Shown here: positions 10,140 through 21,700 of the stretch, in pieces
Layout of the letters: every line of letters starts with the position of its first letter
How positions within the stretch are numbered: position 1 is the stretch's first letter
Assembly (NCBI GenBank): GCA_022414725.1
Contig: CM039464.1
Coordinates: 50,236,045-50,300,044 of the forward strand
Direction of reading: 5' to 3'
From: Microglena sp. YARC
Lineage: Eukaryota; Chlorophyta; Chlorophyceae; Chlamydomonadales; Chlamydomonadaceae
Length of the DNA: 64,000 nucleotides
Made by a program: the position numbers and the translations under genes
The notes under the pieces: generated by a model
Databases searched by the model: none
Seen by the model: only the letters and a program-made list of their open reading frames with translations
Told to the model about the DNA's origin: nothing

Positions 10140-10866
10140 GTGCTGCTGTTCCATATGGTGATCGCTGCACACCTCAGCTTATATCAAGATCGAATGGACT
10201 GGCAAACAAGCGGCCAGTCCATTTGGCTGATGAAATTTTCCTGTCCGGCGGCTTGGTATGACTGTGTGCATCAAGTTCGGTGCTCTTAGATGGTGTACAG
10301 ACTGCACTGCATATCGCATGTACAAGATGTGCATGCAGTTTGCATGGGGCAAAGCATGTCTATGAGGGGAATGCCTGGTGCTGGGAATTTACATTTGCTT
10401 ATGGTTCTGTTGCCCATGCTGGGCAATTAACCCTGTAAACCTTGGGGGTGTAAATCCCTCAACCCTCGAGCTTTGACTTGATTATGAGATACCCTAAAGT
10501 GGATGTTCTACTTATGGGACATCTGGGTGGGACTTTGTATGACTTGTGAATTTGTGACTTGTATGATGTATGATTATTTGGGGTCTTTGTTAGCTGGTGG
10601 TAAGAGTAAAGTATGAAATTATGAAGCAATGGACTTGCTTAAAATAAAGTGCCCGAGTGTCTTCAGCATTGTTTAATATGTTTTTGTAAGTGATTTGTGT
10701 AGCGCTGTTTAGCTAATGCTTCGACTCAATTGTAGCTTAGGTTTGCCGCCAAGAAATGCCTATCAGGTTGCCAAGATTATATTTGGCCTTCTTTGCAGCA
10801 TGTATCAATGTAACAGATGCATAGTTTTTGTTAACAACTCCTCAGTATCACACCTTTCTTTCCGTA
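10140..10866. other. possible 3' UTR, no gene seen
   Basis: Unique, moderately AT-rich sequence with TGTAA motifs and no supported coding region. Confidence 0.4.
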
Positions 10867-11090
10867 TGGAACTTGGGTTCCAACATGGTTACATGGCTTC
10901 AGCTTTTTTAATGCTGCTCGCTGTCTTTGGCAGTAACACAATCAAACGAAAGAAAAGCATTCTCACAAACATGTATTTGATCCAATCTCTTCATACACTC
11001 ATTGGTAAAGAAAGGCAACTTCTTGTGACCTTCCACCTCTGGATGCTCGTTAAAAATCAAGTTATGAAGATTGTATAATCATTTCTCAGT
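10867..11090. mobile_element. family E repeat copy
   Basis: Starts ACTTGGGTTCCAACATGG and contains CTGCTCGCTGTCTTTGGCAG and CATGTATTTGATCCAATCTC. Related copies lie at 14105-14530, 24428-24620, 41875-42440 and 48545-48640. Confidence 0.6.
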
Positions 11091-11641
11091 TTGGGGAATT
11101 AGGTCGATAATTACGCGTAGCATTCAAATGGGCCATCGCTACAATCAGAAATCACATGATGTTCATCTTAACTTGACCTATATTACATAAGCGTCACACT
11201 GGATCTTTCCACGGGACCATGGGGCGCTTCCAGCTATCTGTTTCCACTTTGAAATAATGTGAAGGGGAGTGACCGGTAGGAACGTCCTGTGAGTGAATGT
11301 ATTACACGGATGTAACAATTACAATTACAATTACAGGTAGGAGGCGGTGCTTTAGGGGTAGGTCACACTGCTCTTGCTTTTGGTCGATTTACCTTTTGCT
11401 TTTGGTCCGATTTTGGTTTGATTTTGGTGGGGACCAAAAGCTAAATCGAAAGCAAAATCTGGTCTTTGAGACAATTTATTGATCCGATTTTGCTTTCGAT
11501 TTTGCTTTTGGTCAGCTACTTAAATACAGGAGTATAACTGTTTGTTTTCAAGTCTAAAAGCTGTAATGTTTGTGAACTGATGACAATTTTTTTACAGCCC
11601 CTTAAGTGCCGATGCCTTCAAAAAATGTGCCCTGTCAAAAA

Positions 11642-11692
11642 AGCGCACTTGCCTTTGAAAAAGTGCGCTCGCACCAGGTTTTTAATTGGTGC
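11642..11692. repeat. two adjacent hairpins inside Harbinger element
   Basis: AGCGCACTT (11642-11650) pairs with AAGTGCGCT (11661-11669); GCACCA (11671-11676) pairs with TGGTGC (11687-11692). Confidence 0.6.
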
Positions 11693-12261
11693 GCTTTTAT
11701 TTTTTTTGCAGGACCTGCAGGACCTGCAATATGCTGGGACCTAGAGGACCTGCAGGGAGCTGGGAGCTGGGAGCAGGGAGCCGGGAGCTACCCGCAGCAG
11801 GGACGGAGCTACAGGGAGCTGCAAGTAGGGACACTGGATAGTGGAAACAATACAGATTCGGGAACCTCTGTTACATCCTCTGTTATAAATTAAATTATAT
11901 AAATTATATAAATTAAATTATTAAATTAAATTAAATGATATAAATTAAATTAAATTAAATTATATGACCAAGTCAGGAGCAAGTCGTCAATTAATAATAG
12001 TAAGAAAAGAAATCCAAGTTACTTGCTAGAGGGATGTAGCCAAGTTCAATTGGGGGAATTATGTAACAATTCGCTTGCTGGGAACATCTAATGAAGTACC
12101 AAGTAGGAATAATGTTCAAATTTAAATTCAACCTCTCAAGTCTTGCTACATAGGAAATACGACGAGGTTCCTGAATCCATATTACCAAGTGACAATCTCT
12201 CTCGTGGGTACCTCACAAGTAATGTGCCAACAACACGCAACACAAAAATCAGTATAGCCAT

Positions 12262-12663
12262 CTACCGGTAGCTAGGGGGGTTCTGGCTCATGTTTGGCAT
12301 GAATGGACCACCCATCAGCCCAGGCGTACCCCCAGACGTACCCATAGGGTACGTCAGGAAGTACGCCTGTGTGGCACCACCCATCATCCCAGCCCCATTG
12401 TGTGGGGTGGACATCGCAGGACCCATCATCACACCCCCATTGTGTGGGGTGGAGCTGCCAGGAATGGAGTGGTTCATACCCATCATCGCATTGCCCCCTC
12501 CAAAAATGTTGGCAATCCTGAGAGTGGTCTGCCGGTTCATCTCTGACATGTGTGTCATCATCTCCAACCGGTTTTCACTCTTCTCCCTCCTCTCTCTATC
12601 CTCCTTTTCTCTCTCCCCCCTCCTCTCCTGCCAAAAAATATCACGCCATCCTTCTGTTTGCAT
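12262..12663 (-). pseudogene. Myb/SANT-like accessory protein of Harbinger element (C-terminal part)
   Basis: A 133-codon minus-strand frame has a charged helix (WQERRGEREKEDRERREK) followed by Met/Gly/Pro-rich sequence with repeated TPHNG motifs. That composition is common downstream of the trihelix domain in the second protein of PIF/Harbinger elements, which carries the transposase to the nucleus and DNA ends. The DNA-binding domain itself is missing; the frame abuts the transposase remnant at about 12640, so sequence was lost there. Confidence 0.6.
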
Positions 12664-13080
12664 GTGTTGATGCAGCTGGACTATTCACGTACTTGCGACT
12701 GGGTGAGGCAGGGAGTGCAGGGGATGCTGCTTGCTTTAATAGGAGTGGTCTAGGCCTGAGAATCCAGGAGTAATTGGCCATGCCCCAAGGGTCACAGCCT
12801 CGACATATTGATGGGGCGGAAGTAATGCCGTATTTAGTTGGCGATGGTGCCTTTAAGTAGACAGAGCACCTCATGAAGTGTTATGAGGTGGGCAACCCTA
12901 CACCTGCCCAGTTCAACTTCAACTATGCTTTGATTAGAACAAGGCGGTTTGTTGAGTGTGCATTCGGTAGACTGAAGGGTCGATTTAGGCTACTGTACAG
13001 TACACGTCTTCGAGACCTTCTTGGAGCGCAGGCATCCTTATCCTCAAGACATGCAGATGGAACCTGTTGTTCCCTCTGAT
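12640..13080 (+). pseudogene. Harbinger DDE transposase remnant (DDE_Tnp_4 type)
   Basis: The conceptual frame reads ACVDAAGLFTYLRLGEAGS, then MPYLVGDGAFK, then FNYALIRTRRFVECAFGRLK and GRFRLLY. These match, in order, the Asp-Gly, LGDxAY and VExxFGRLKxRxR blocks of Harbinger transposases. In-frame stops interrupt it near 12771 and 12857, and the N-terminal third is absent. Plus-strand sequence to about 13300 continues the C-terminal tail. Confidence 0.85.
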
Positions 13081-14104
13081 ATCAACACAGTCAATTGGGA
13101 ACCTGGTACCATGGGTGCATCTGGTCACAAAAGGAACTTGCTAGCTTCCTACATGGAGAGGGTGCTCGGGGTTGAGCCCGTAACCTACAGTCCTACACAC
13201 ACGCACAGTTGGGAAACCTTTTTCATGGCCCACTCGGATTTGAGGGATAGCAGGCCCCATCCTCGTTCTGACCTACAAACTTACCTAGAAACCTAGGCTG
13301 CCCAGGCCCCGGAACCGTTAGTCAGTGCCAGTCCAGGGGTCAGCCTATGACATGTCTAGGTCAGTGTGTGACAGTCTAGAGGTAAGCCCAATAGGCTGAC
13401 AGACTTGCCCAACCGTGACAAGAAGTGCTGAAAGAAAAAAGCATTTAAAAAGCTTAGTAGGCAGTTGCTTGACAGCACACCCCTAATGATCATGTGCAAG
13501 CCCAATAGGCTGAAGAGACATTCCCAATAACGAGAGAGAGTTGGATGATTTCGTATTTTTTATACAATTTATGTAACATGTTCCTTCTCATTTGCAGCTA
13601 CTTGGGCCATATCTCAACACAATATCAGCTTGCGACTGTGCCACACCCTCTGAAATTTTGAAAACTAGAAGCAACAATAATTAAGAATTGGATAAGAAAA
13701 GGTATGAGTGAAACAACGAAGATACGGAAAACATAATAACAGAAAACATTATAAAGTTCCAGAAAACAATCCGGACCAAAAGCAAAATCGAGGCAAATAC
13801 CCCCCCCCCCCCCCCCCCCCCCCCCCCCGCTTTTGCTTTTGGTCGATTTAGCTTTTGCTTTTGGTCCGATTTTGGTCCTGACCAAAATCGATTTTGGTCA
13901 ATGTTGTAGTGTGACCACTAAGATTTTGGTGATCAGCAAAATCGACCAAAATCGGACAAAAATCGGACCAAAATCGGCCGGACCAAAAGCAGTGTGACCT
14001 ACCCCTTAGTGCCGATACAACTGGGGGAGTTTGCCACTTTGCGAGCATAAAACTCACAATGCAGAATTGCAGGTGGTACCATGAGAGTTATGCAACAGAA
14101 ATGC

Positions 14105-14530
14105 GCCCCATTTTGTACTGGACTTGAACTTGGTTACATAGCTTCAGCCAGCATTTTCGATGCTCGCCGTCTTCGGCAATGAAACAATTATCACCAGGAA
14201 AATGTAAACGCGAACAAATCAGTTTTCTTTCTTTCGTTTTTCATTTTTTCTCCTCTTCTTCTGAAAGATAAAAAACAGTACAAAGAAACTAATCATACCT
14301 GTACAAACTTTATCCAATCTCTTCATACTTTCATGAATGGATAAAGTAAGCTTCGCTCGACTTTCAACTTCTGGATTACACATCACTACATCAGGTAATA
14401 TAGAGGAATCGTTTACTCTCAAATTGGTAAACCAGGTTCAGAACTTCAGAAACTTCATTATCGAATTCAGGAAGGCTTTGTCAGCCAAAGACGACATGGT
14501 GTTCATTTTGAACGGTTCCAGAATCACACA
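14105..14530. mobile_element. family E repeat copy
   Basis: Contains TTGAACTTGGTTACATAGC, CGCCGTCTTCGGCAATG and TATCCAATCTCTTCATAC, in the same order as at 10867-11090; internal sequence differs. Confidence 0.55.
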
Positions 14531-14699
14531 TGTGACACACTTGATCCTTCCAAGGAACAATCGATTCCATCTGTCAGATAGCGGGAGAAAGGTCTAAATA
14601 TATACATATTACGCACCACCTTGTGAGTTAGGTCTCGGATTAGATAATTAGGCATCTCGGTTTTCCCACTCTCATCCCATGAGGAGGACATCCAAGTCT

Positions 14700-14930
14700 G
14701 GTACACAGCAGGGTAATGCAGGATGCAACATGAGGAGGGTCCGTTGCGTCCCAGACGCAGGTTCAGGACGTTGGTTGCGTTGCAGACGCAGGCTCAAGAT
14801 GTTGGTTGCGTCACACCCATCAGTTGATTGGCCCACCACCACTCCATTGCCGTGGGCAAAGGGTTATGTTGATAGTACGACGCAGCCTATTGACCAGAGT
14901 GCGTCCCAGGACGCAACCTACCGAATTGGA
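14700..14930. repeat. GCGTCCCAGACGC-type palindromic repeats
   Basis: Several imperfect copies of GTTGCGTCCCAGACGCAG, ending in the near-palindrome GCGTCCCAGGACGC. Weak relatives occur at 7140-7260. Confidence 0.55.
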
Positions 14931-15905
14931 TGCGTCCTGGGACGCAACATATCTAGGGTTGGGCGGTTGGGCCGACGTATGAACGTATACTCATACGTTT
15001 ATAAGCTCATACGTATATATACGCCGTATATTTTTTCTCGAAAGTATGAATATTAACGTATAAAAACGTACGAGTTGTACTTCAAAAAGTTCCCGGCACT
15101 TAACTTTCTTGGGTTTCATTTATTTATAATTTAGAGAGCTCATCGGAAGGCTGTTGACCTCCTCTATCACAATATGCAATACAATTAAACTTCCACACGT
15201 ATCATGTTGTTTAATGTGCCCTACAGTTTGATTTAGATAGCAAGGATGGCACATATATCAGAGCGCCACCTAGCCTTCCATTCCACAAGCTGTGCTCCTA
15301 CGTGGGCTTGAAGGATTGATGGTGCAAACCTTGTGCAATGTGAAGATGGACAATATTACAGTATAGTTATATACTTATATTATTATAACCTGTAGCTGAC
15401 TCACAGAGCTGCCTAAACGCTGCCGCACACTTGGTCTGAAACCTGGAGCTGACTTACAGAGCTGCCTAGAAGCTGCAGCATACTTGGTCTAAAAACAGTA
15501 ACTGACCTAGGGAGCTGCGTATAAATAATGATGTGAACATGGAAAATAGTACTATATTATCGGCATTGAATAGATCCCTTAGATTGGCACCCCGCTTCTT
15601 GGTCGACGCACTTTCTGGCTGCGATTTCTATTTCTGAGATTTGGACAACCTAAAATTGCCAGAACATTGTTTTGAGAGTTGATATGTGAAGCCAATGAAA
15701 TTAGCAACGCGGCATTACCTTTAAACCCATGTAAAAGTTTTTTCCCAAGAAGTGCAATAATTATTCATACGTTTTTATACGTTTATATGCATACGTTTAA
15801 ACGTTCATACGTTTATACGGCACATAAAAATGAAATATACGTTTGCTTCCCAACCCTAAACATATCAAATTACGTTGCGTCCCAGGACGCAACCCCTGGG
15901 CCCCG
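14931..15905. mobile_element. inverted-repeat element (family G)
   Basis: Left arm: GCGTCCTGGGACGCAAC, ATATCTAGGGTTGGG, then dense CATACGTTTATA motifs. Right arm: the same in inverse, ending CCCAACCCTAAACATATC and GTTGCGTCCCAGGACGC. Arms are about 130 bp; the middle (15080-15760) has no recognisable gene. Confidence 0.65.
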
Positions 15906-16490
15906 TTTGAAGTACCCTGGTATACAGCATTCTTCATTCATTGTGATCCCGAGCTTTCATCTCAAGGGTGCCTATCTGATGACTTGGTGTTATAGTAAAA
16001 GAAAAGATGATTGGAGAATAGGACCTTCTCCACTTTCGCTAGGGCATCAGACACATCCTTGCTCCAACAGTCTTGGTGTTCTCTAGCCATATTGAGATCG
16101 GCAAGGGCAACGCCCCTCATCATACCAGAGTTACTACCGGTATCACAGTATTTCACAATAAAGTTCCATAATTTCCTGATTTCAACTAACCAGTAATAGT
16201 GAATTGGGAACTGACCCGTTTCTTTCAAAGCAATGTGTTAGGGGACATATCGCTTCACTTTTAGTACACGTTTCATAAATCCAGCATGCCTCATGTGAAT
16301 ATCTGTAGATGCTGCTTTGTATCTGTCTCTTACACGTCCAATTTAGCCAGCATCTTCTGGAGATTCCTAGCACTACTGGCTACAAGAGTGCGGTCATCTG
16401 CATACATCATATGTGGAATGCTGGTGTATTAATGTAATCCAACCCGCGCTCCTTGTTGATTGTCAAGCTATACCACGCCGTCATACTCGA
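15906..16490. other. unique sequence, no gene seen
   Basis: A minus-strand open frame of 88 codons (16228-15962) resembles coding sequence in composition, but I recognise no family and see no splice context. Confidence 0.35.
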
Positions 16491-16499
16491 TTGATATAT

Positions 16500-16830
16500 C
16501 ATACCCCCCTTTACATACCCATACATACCACCCATTCTCACCCATTGACCCACCCATCCATACCACCCATTCACCCACCCACCCATATCCAATTTTCCAC
16601 CCATCCATACCCATCCTTACCACCCATACTCACCCACACATACCCACCCACCCACATTATCCACCCACTCATCCACCCATGCACCCACCCATCCATACCC
16701 ATCCGTATGTACCACCCACACTCACCCATCCACCCACCCATGCACCCACCCATACCCACCCATCCATACCCATCCTTACCACCCATACTCACCCACCCAT
16801 ACCCACCCACCCATGCACCCACCCTTAATC
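16500..16830. repeat. CCCACCCATCCATAC minisatellite
   Basis: Interlocking CCCACCCAT and CCATACCACCCAT units, followed at 16947-17008 by C-runs and CCCCA repeats. Confidence 0.85.
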
Positions 16831-16859
16831 CCACCCTGGGTCTCAAGTGGTGCCAATGA

Positions 16860-18199
16860 ACTGACCTAGTCAACACAATCTCAATGGTGGTCTCAGAATG
16901 TCATTTGGAGGTCTGAGTAAAAAGATAGAAAACAACCTGAGGGCTGCCCCCCCCCCCCCCCACCCCACCCCCCCACCCCCCACCCCACCCCCACCCCACC
17001 CCACCCCACACAAATGAGGTGCTCAGAATGACCTGAAAATTATCTCACAAAATAGCCATGAATCATGCCATCATAGCCCCATTCTCAGAAACAATCGATC
17101 GGCATTAGTAAACTTTTGGAGGCCTGGCCACTTCCTGATTTGGGCCTAAACTTTAATAAACTACAGTGCTCGATGCCCATGTCTGGGGTTTGAGGAGATG
17201 AAAACATTACAAATCGGCCTGCACGATTTTGCTTACATTCTGGCTCAACCAATAAACTCATGTATTGGTCACTTCTAAAATTTAGGGCTTGAGCCATTAT
17301 AGTTTTAATCCACCTGAGTTAGGGGAAGGTACCTTCCTGCTAGGGACTGGCCCTCCAATACCTGAATAGCCAAAGGGCTGTATCGAACCCATCCAGGGTT
17401 TAGGGTTTAGGGTTTTTCCAATGCATGAAATAACAAATACCCAAATTGCCAAAGGCGGTGGCCTACCAATGCCTGAATAGGCAAAGGGTTTGCCTGGACT
17501 TGAATTACAATAATAACCATAACTAAATATCAAAATATGTAAATCAGAGGCGGTGGCCTACTGGCCTATCAAACTAGACGTAACCAGAACCTGACAAGTC
17601 TTTAAACTGTCTAATGCTTATGTATGGACGAATAATAACAGCTTCGCTCTTAGTACCACAAGCAGACAAGCTGTTACTATTTTTTGCTTGGCTACAATTA
17701 TGAATTTGAAGTCGGTCTGGACCTTACAACCTGTATCGTGTCATCCTGGTGCTATTGTCAACCAGGGCCCCCTGTTGTCAACCGATGCCGACCAATGCCG
17801 ACCGATGCCCGAGCCAACAGCCTGCGTCGCATACATTCAGAATCGTGCATGCCGATGCTTCAGCCAAACCACCGATCGGAAACATTGAGTATCGTCCGTG
17901 ACCGATGATCCAGCCAACGTTTCAGAATCCGTAAGCATAAACCAGACCTGAGATGATGATGGTCAAATTCGCTAATAAACATTATACGCATGCATATTGC
18001 GATTAATCGTGCTTAAAAAACGCCAGTGATATTGTTGGATACGATTTAACCACATAAACAACATTAATAATCATGAGAATTAGCTTGTCATACACTTGGG
18101 TCAAATTATCAAATGCGTTGTAAACAAAAATCGGCCAAACATCACTCAGTAGGTTACTTCAGCTGGGTCAGCTTCCCCTCAGCCCCTCAGGCGTGTGGC
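16860..18199. other. intergenic, no gene seen
   Basis: Holds short plant-telomere-like AGGGTTTAGGGTTT at 17395-17413 and repeated CCGATGCC motifs at 17780-17900. No coding region supported. Confidence 0.45.
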
Positions 18200-18560
18200 T
18201 CAGTGCCCGCAGATCTGGTTACAGATCCGCGATATTTTCGCGGCCAGACCGCAACTCGTCCTTCGGACTCGTCGGTTCCAGTTTAGCTAAATCGTCAATT
18301 AACTGCGGTTAGACCGCAGCCTCTTTTATATTCGCTCGGTTCTTTCCCGGATTTTTGGATGGTAGAACTGTCCTACCCTGTCCGTCAGCGCGTGCTTTTA
18401 CGCGCACTATAAACTGGGATGTGCGTGTTTTCACGCACAGTTTTCCAGATTGTGACTGAGACTTGCGTGTTTTCCATGTTTTCACAGGTTTTCTCGGACA
18501 TTTTGACTGGGACGTGCGTGTTTTAACGCACATCTGGGAACTGTGCGTGACGAGGCTCCG
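18200..18560 (+). promoter_or_regulatory. hairpin cluster upstream of branching enzyme
   Basis: At least six short perfect stem-loops occur in 350 bp: GATCTG/CAGATC, CCGCGA/TCGCGG, CTGCGGT/ACCGCAG, GCGCGT/ACGCGC, TGTGCGTG/CACGCACA, GTGCGT/ACGCAC, all with 3-6-nt loops. Some share a GTGCGTGTTTTAACGCAC theme. A TATAAAC sits near 18407. Position, 220-570 bp before the start codon, suggests promoter or 5' UTR; function is inference. Confidence 0.45.
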
Positions 18561-18775
18561 CTCCACTGGTGGCCGCGAATGACCGTCAACAGCGACCGCG
18601 AATGCCAGCCCTAGTTGCCTCTGCCCTTATCTCTTATGTCAGGAAGAAATTGAAGAAACCTCAAAGGGTATCATCTTGTTCGTGAAGTTACTAACTTTCC
18701 TAACGCTTTTCTCAGTTGCTCAGTTTCTGTTCATCCCTTTCCAACCCATTCACACAACTAAGTTGCGACTGCCTG

Positions 18776-21700
18776 ATGAGATCCACTCAAGCGTTGGACT
18801 CCAAACCGGTTAGATCAGCATTGGGGAAGCCGAGAGCAAGTCTATTGCCTGCCCGGCGTGGGATGCGCTCTGTTGCCGGCCACCGTGGTTCCTTTGCACC
18901 GCTGCGCAGCGTTTCTGAAACTGTTACGCAGGCTCCCACCAGGAAGCTGGTGAGTATGGCTAACAACACTGCTAACAACAACTTGGTGCCTCGGGCCCTA
19001 GTTGTGGCCATGGAGGGGGGTGGGCTCAGCCAAATCCATCGCTATTAATCCCCTATGCAAGCTTCCGTCCCAGACATGTAAAACGACCCATGCATGTGCT
19101 GCCAGTGGTGCAGCATTTCCATGGGCCCACGCCCATTGATCGCGCGACCCCCCTAGTCTGACGATGGGTGTTGGGATGGGGAGGTGCGCACGTGTTGGTG
19201 TCGTTGCTTCGCTCCACTGCAAACATTGTTGGCTCATTGCAATAACGCATTGCGCATAGTGCCCATAAACTGAGCAGCCATATGAAGCACGATATAATGG
19301 AATATCCCAACCAACGAACCCATTTCAAGGCCGAGAGTCGTTGTTGGCTGCCTTGCTCGACTCCCAGGATGACTATAGTCAAAAATAATCATGCCAATTC
19401 GAACCTCGCGTTCCCATGCTGACTCCGCAAGAGGACAATCCAGAGCAAGAACCCTGGTCGGGGGTGCTCTCCTGCTCCGCATGATCTCGCTCGTCAAGGC
19501 GGGTCGGATCTGGCCAGTTAGTTCCCACTAGATATCCTATCTACGAGCTGTCCCCTGCTTTGTATGGGCAATACAATCTACGCCCTAGACTCTCCCCATA
19601 GAAACTGGTGCTCATGCCAGCTAGTTAAATTAGTCCTGACAGAGCATGGCATGCATCCAAGCCCTCTCCTTTGCATAGCCACACGCCAGTCAGAGCATAG
19701 CATATTATCCATCCCAGAGAATAATGGTTGAATGCCTCACGTGCCTCAGCAAGCCCGTATCTCGACACCTTTGAAGAGTGTCACGGAATCTTGGTCGGGA
19801 CTAAATTGAAACCCATAACGGAACCTCTGGGTAACACCCACGGCGGGAAAACATTATTGTCAGGATCCCACATACTCCACCAATGCACCCTATGGACATC
19901 TGATCAGATGTGGGATCCTGACAAATAGTATAGCATGCCACCCAGCCCTCACGCACGTCATCCACTCCAGGGGAGCTTAGACAGAGCCTCATACGCCCTA
20001 GCAAGGTTGCATCTCAACAACTCAGCAGCTTTCTGTATATCAGAACGCCGACTCAGGGTGATTGCATCACTTTGTTGTGCTCGAGTCTAAGGGCCACCTG
20101 CGCATGGCATATAATCAATATCTACTCATCTGGAGATGCCTTTTCAGCTGTCACAACAGCGCACCGTCACTGTGAATGCAGCATGTTCAACACTGTGTGT
20201 GTATGCAGCACGTTGCTGTCCAGGGGTTGCCATGTAGGCTTGCTGTTGATTCCTCTTTTCGAAAAATCTCAATTATATCAATTGTACCCTCTGCCCGGAA
20301 AGAGGCTTTTATCCCACCACCACCAGAGGGATTTGCTCAATCTCACATGATCGAGGCACCACGCTGAATCCTCGAGCATTGTTAGACAGATGGGACATGC
20401 AACTGTCTTTGTTTGTGATGTTAACAAGTCTCCACGTAAACAAATACGATCCCACTACGTGGCGCTGCAAGCAGCACGTGCGGTTTCTGTTTAGCATTGC
20501 AAACAACATGCAAGCCCTTTCTGTTATGTTTCATGCAGCATGCAAGTTTTCTCACTCCAGTGTACTCATAGCTTCTCTTTTCGGCTACGAGAAGCAGCTT
20601 CTATGCAGCTCGCCGGACTAGCTTTTCAGCCAAAACCAATGCTTCCTAGTGCATCTTGAAATGATACATTCATATGCCCAGAACTGCTGACATATTAAGA
20701 TGTAGCGGAGTTGCTGGCTCAGTGAGCTGCCTAGAAGCTGCTCAGAAGAGCTGAAAAGAAAAGCCCAGACATGATTTTGCTGTACCCACTAGTCACTTTG
20801 CACGGCTCTGAAACCTTTCGGGAATCATTCATGGCTTGCTGCTCGAAGATGCGTAGTTGGCTGAGATTGTTGTGAGGAATCTCCGCTATTTATATGTCCA
20901 GGACCCCCCTTTACTGGTTGGCCCCAGTGGCCCCCTCAACCTCACGCCTCGTAATCAGGCGTTCTATCTATTTATGTAGCTAGGACCCTCCTTTGGTGGC
21001 CCATCAGTTTTGTTTCTACCTAATTTGTTTTCACTTTATTTTCGCAGGCTGTGTATGAGGTTGATCCTGGACTAGTCGCCTATGAGGGGCACCTGAACTA
21101 TCGATACGAGCGCTACGAGCAGATGAAAGTTAGCATTGAAAAGGCTGAGGGGAGCCTGGCTGAGTTTGCTCAGGTATGGCAGGCTTGTATGAGTCATGGT
21201 AGCCGAGTTTCCTGTGGCATGCTGCACGTTTTTGTGTGTGTTTATGTTCTGTAGTGATGTGATCTTGCTTTAACTAGCGGTTGATATGGTTTGCCTTGCT
21301 TCCATATCTGTATCTGTATTTGTTATCATTTTTGTTTTTGTTATAACCTTCAGTATCTGCTGTATCAAATTTGTTTTTGTTATTGTTATTAGCTTCTGTA
21401 CATGCTTTTTCTATTTTTCCATTCTTGTTGAAAGCTTCTGTTTTGTTTTCCATTTTGTTTTGTTCTTGTTTCTCCTGTGTGTGTGCTGGTTGAAACCTCT
21501 TGATGTAGATATTTATGGAATTGTCATGCATTCATTGTTTTAAACATTCATTGTCGTATTGTTTATACACAGCCAGATTTCCATAGATGCGATCTTATGC
21601 GCACACACACTTGTATTTATATTGTTTAGACGTCTTATATACATATGTACATGCGTCATACATGGATCCTCAGCTGCATGCTTTGCATGGCTACAACAAG

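Larger units (their letters stand above)
11355..14005. mobile_element. PIF/Harbinger DNA transposon, decayed, TSD TTA
   Basis: The 2,651-bp element starts GGGGTAGGTCACACTGC and ends with its inverse GCAGTGTGACCTACCCC, flanked on both sides by TTA (11352-11354, 14006-14008), the 3-bp target duplication typical of PIF/Harbinger. Subterminal regions are dense in CTTTTGGTC/GACCAAAAG and CGATTTTG repeats (11367-11510, 13766-13990), with a 29-nt C-run at 13800-13828. Inside are the two genes expected for the superfamily: a DDE transposase remnant (+) and a Myb/SANT-like protein remnant (-). The family-typical content and target duplication agree, so the call is firm; activity is excluded by stop codons. 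Confidence 0.88.
18950..21047. other. branching enzyme intron 1
   Basis: 2.1-kb intron with strong donor GTGAGT and acceptor TTTTCGCAG. It holds a 17-bp inverted repeat (19857-19924), a family-A MITE and unique sequence; no further exon was recognised. Phase 0 on both sides. Confidence 0.6.

Noticed and set aside
18716..18775. Earlier start of the branching enzyme at 18716
   Set aside because: The frame is open but begins at TTG; the first ATG in frame is 18776 and gives a good transit-peptide-like start.
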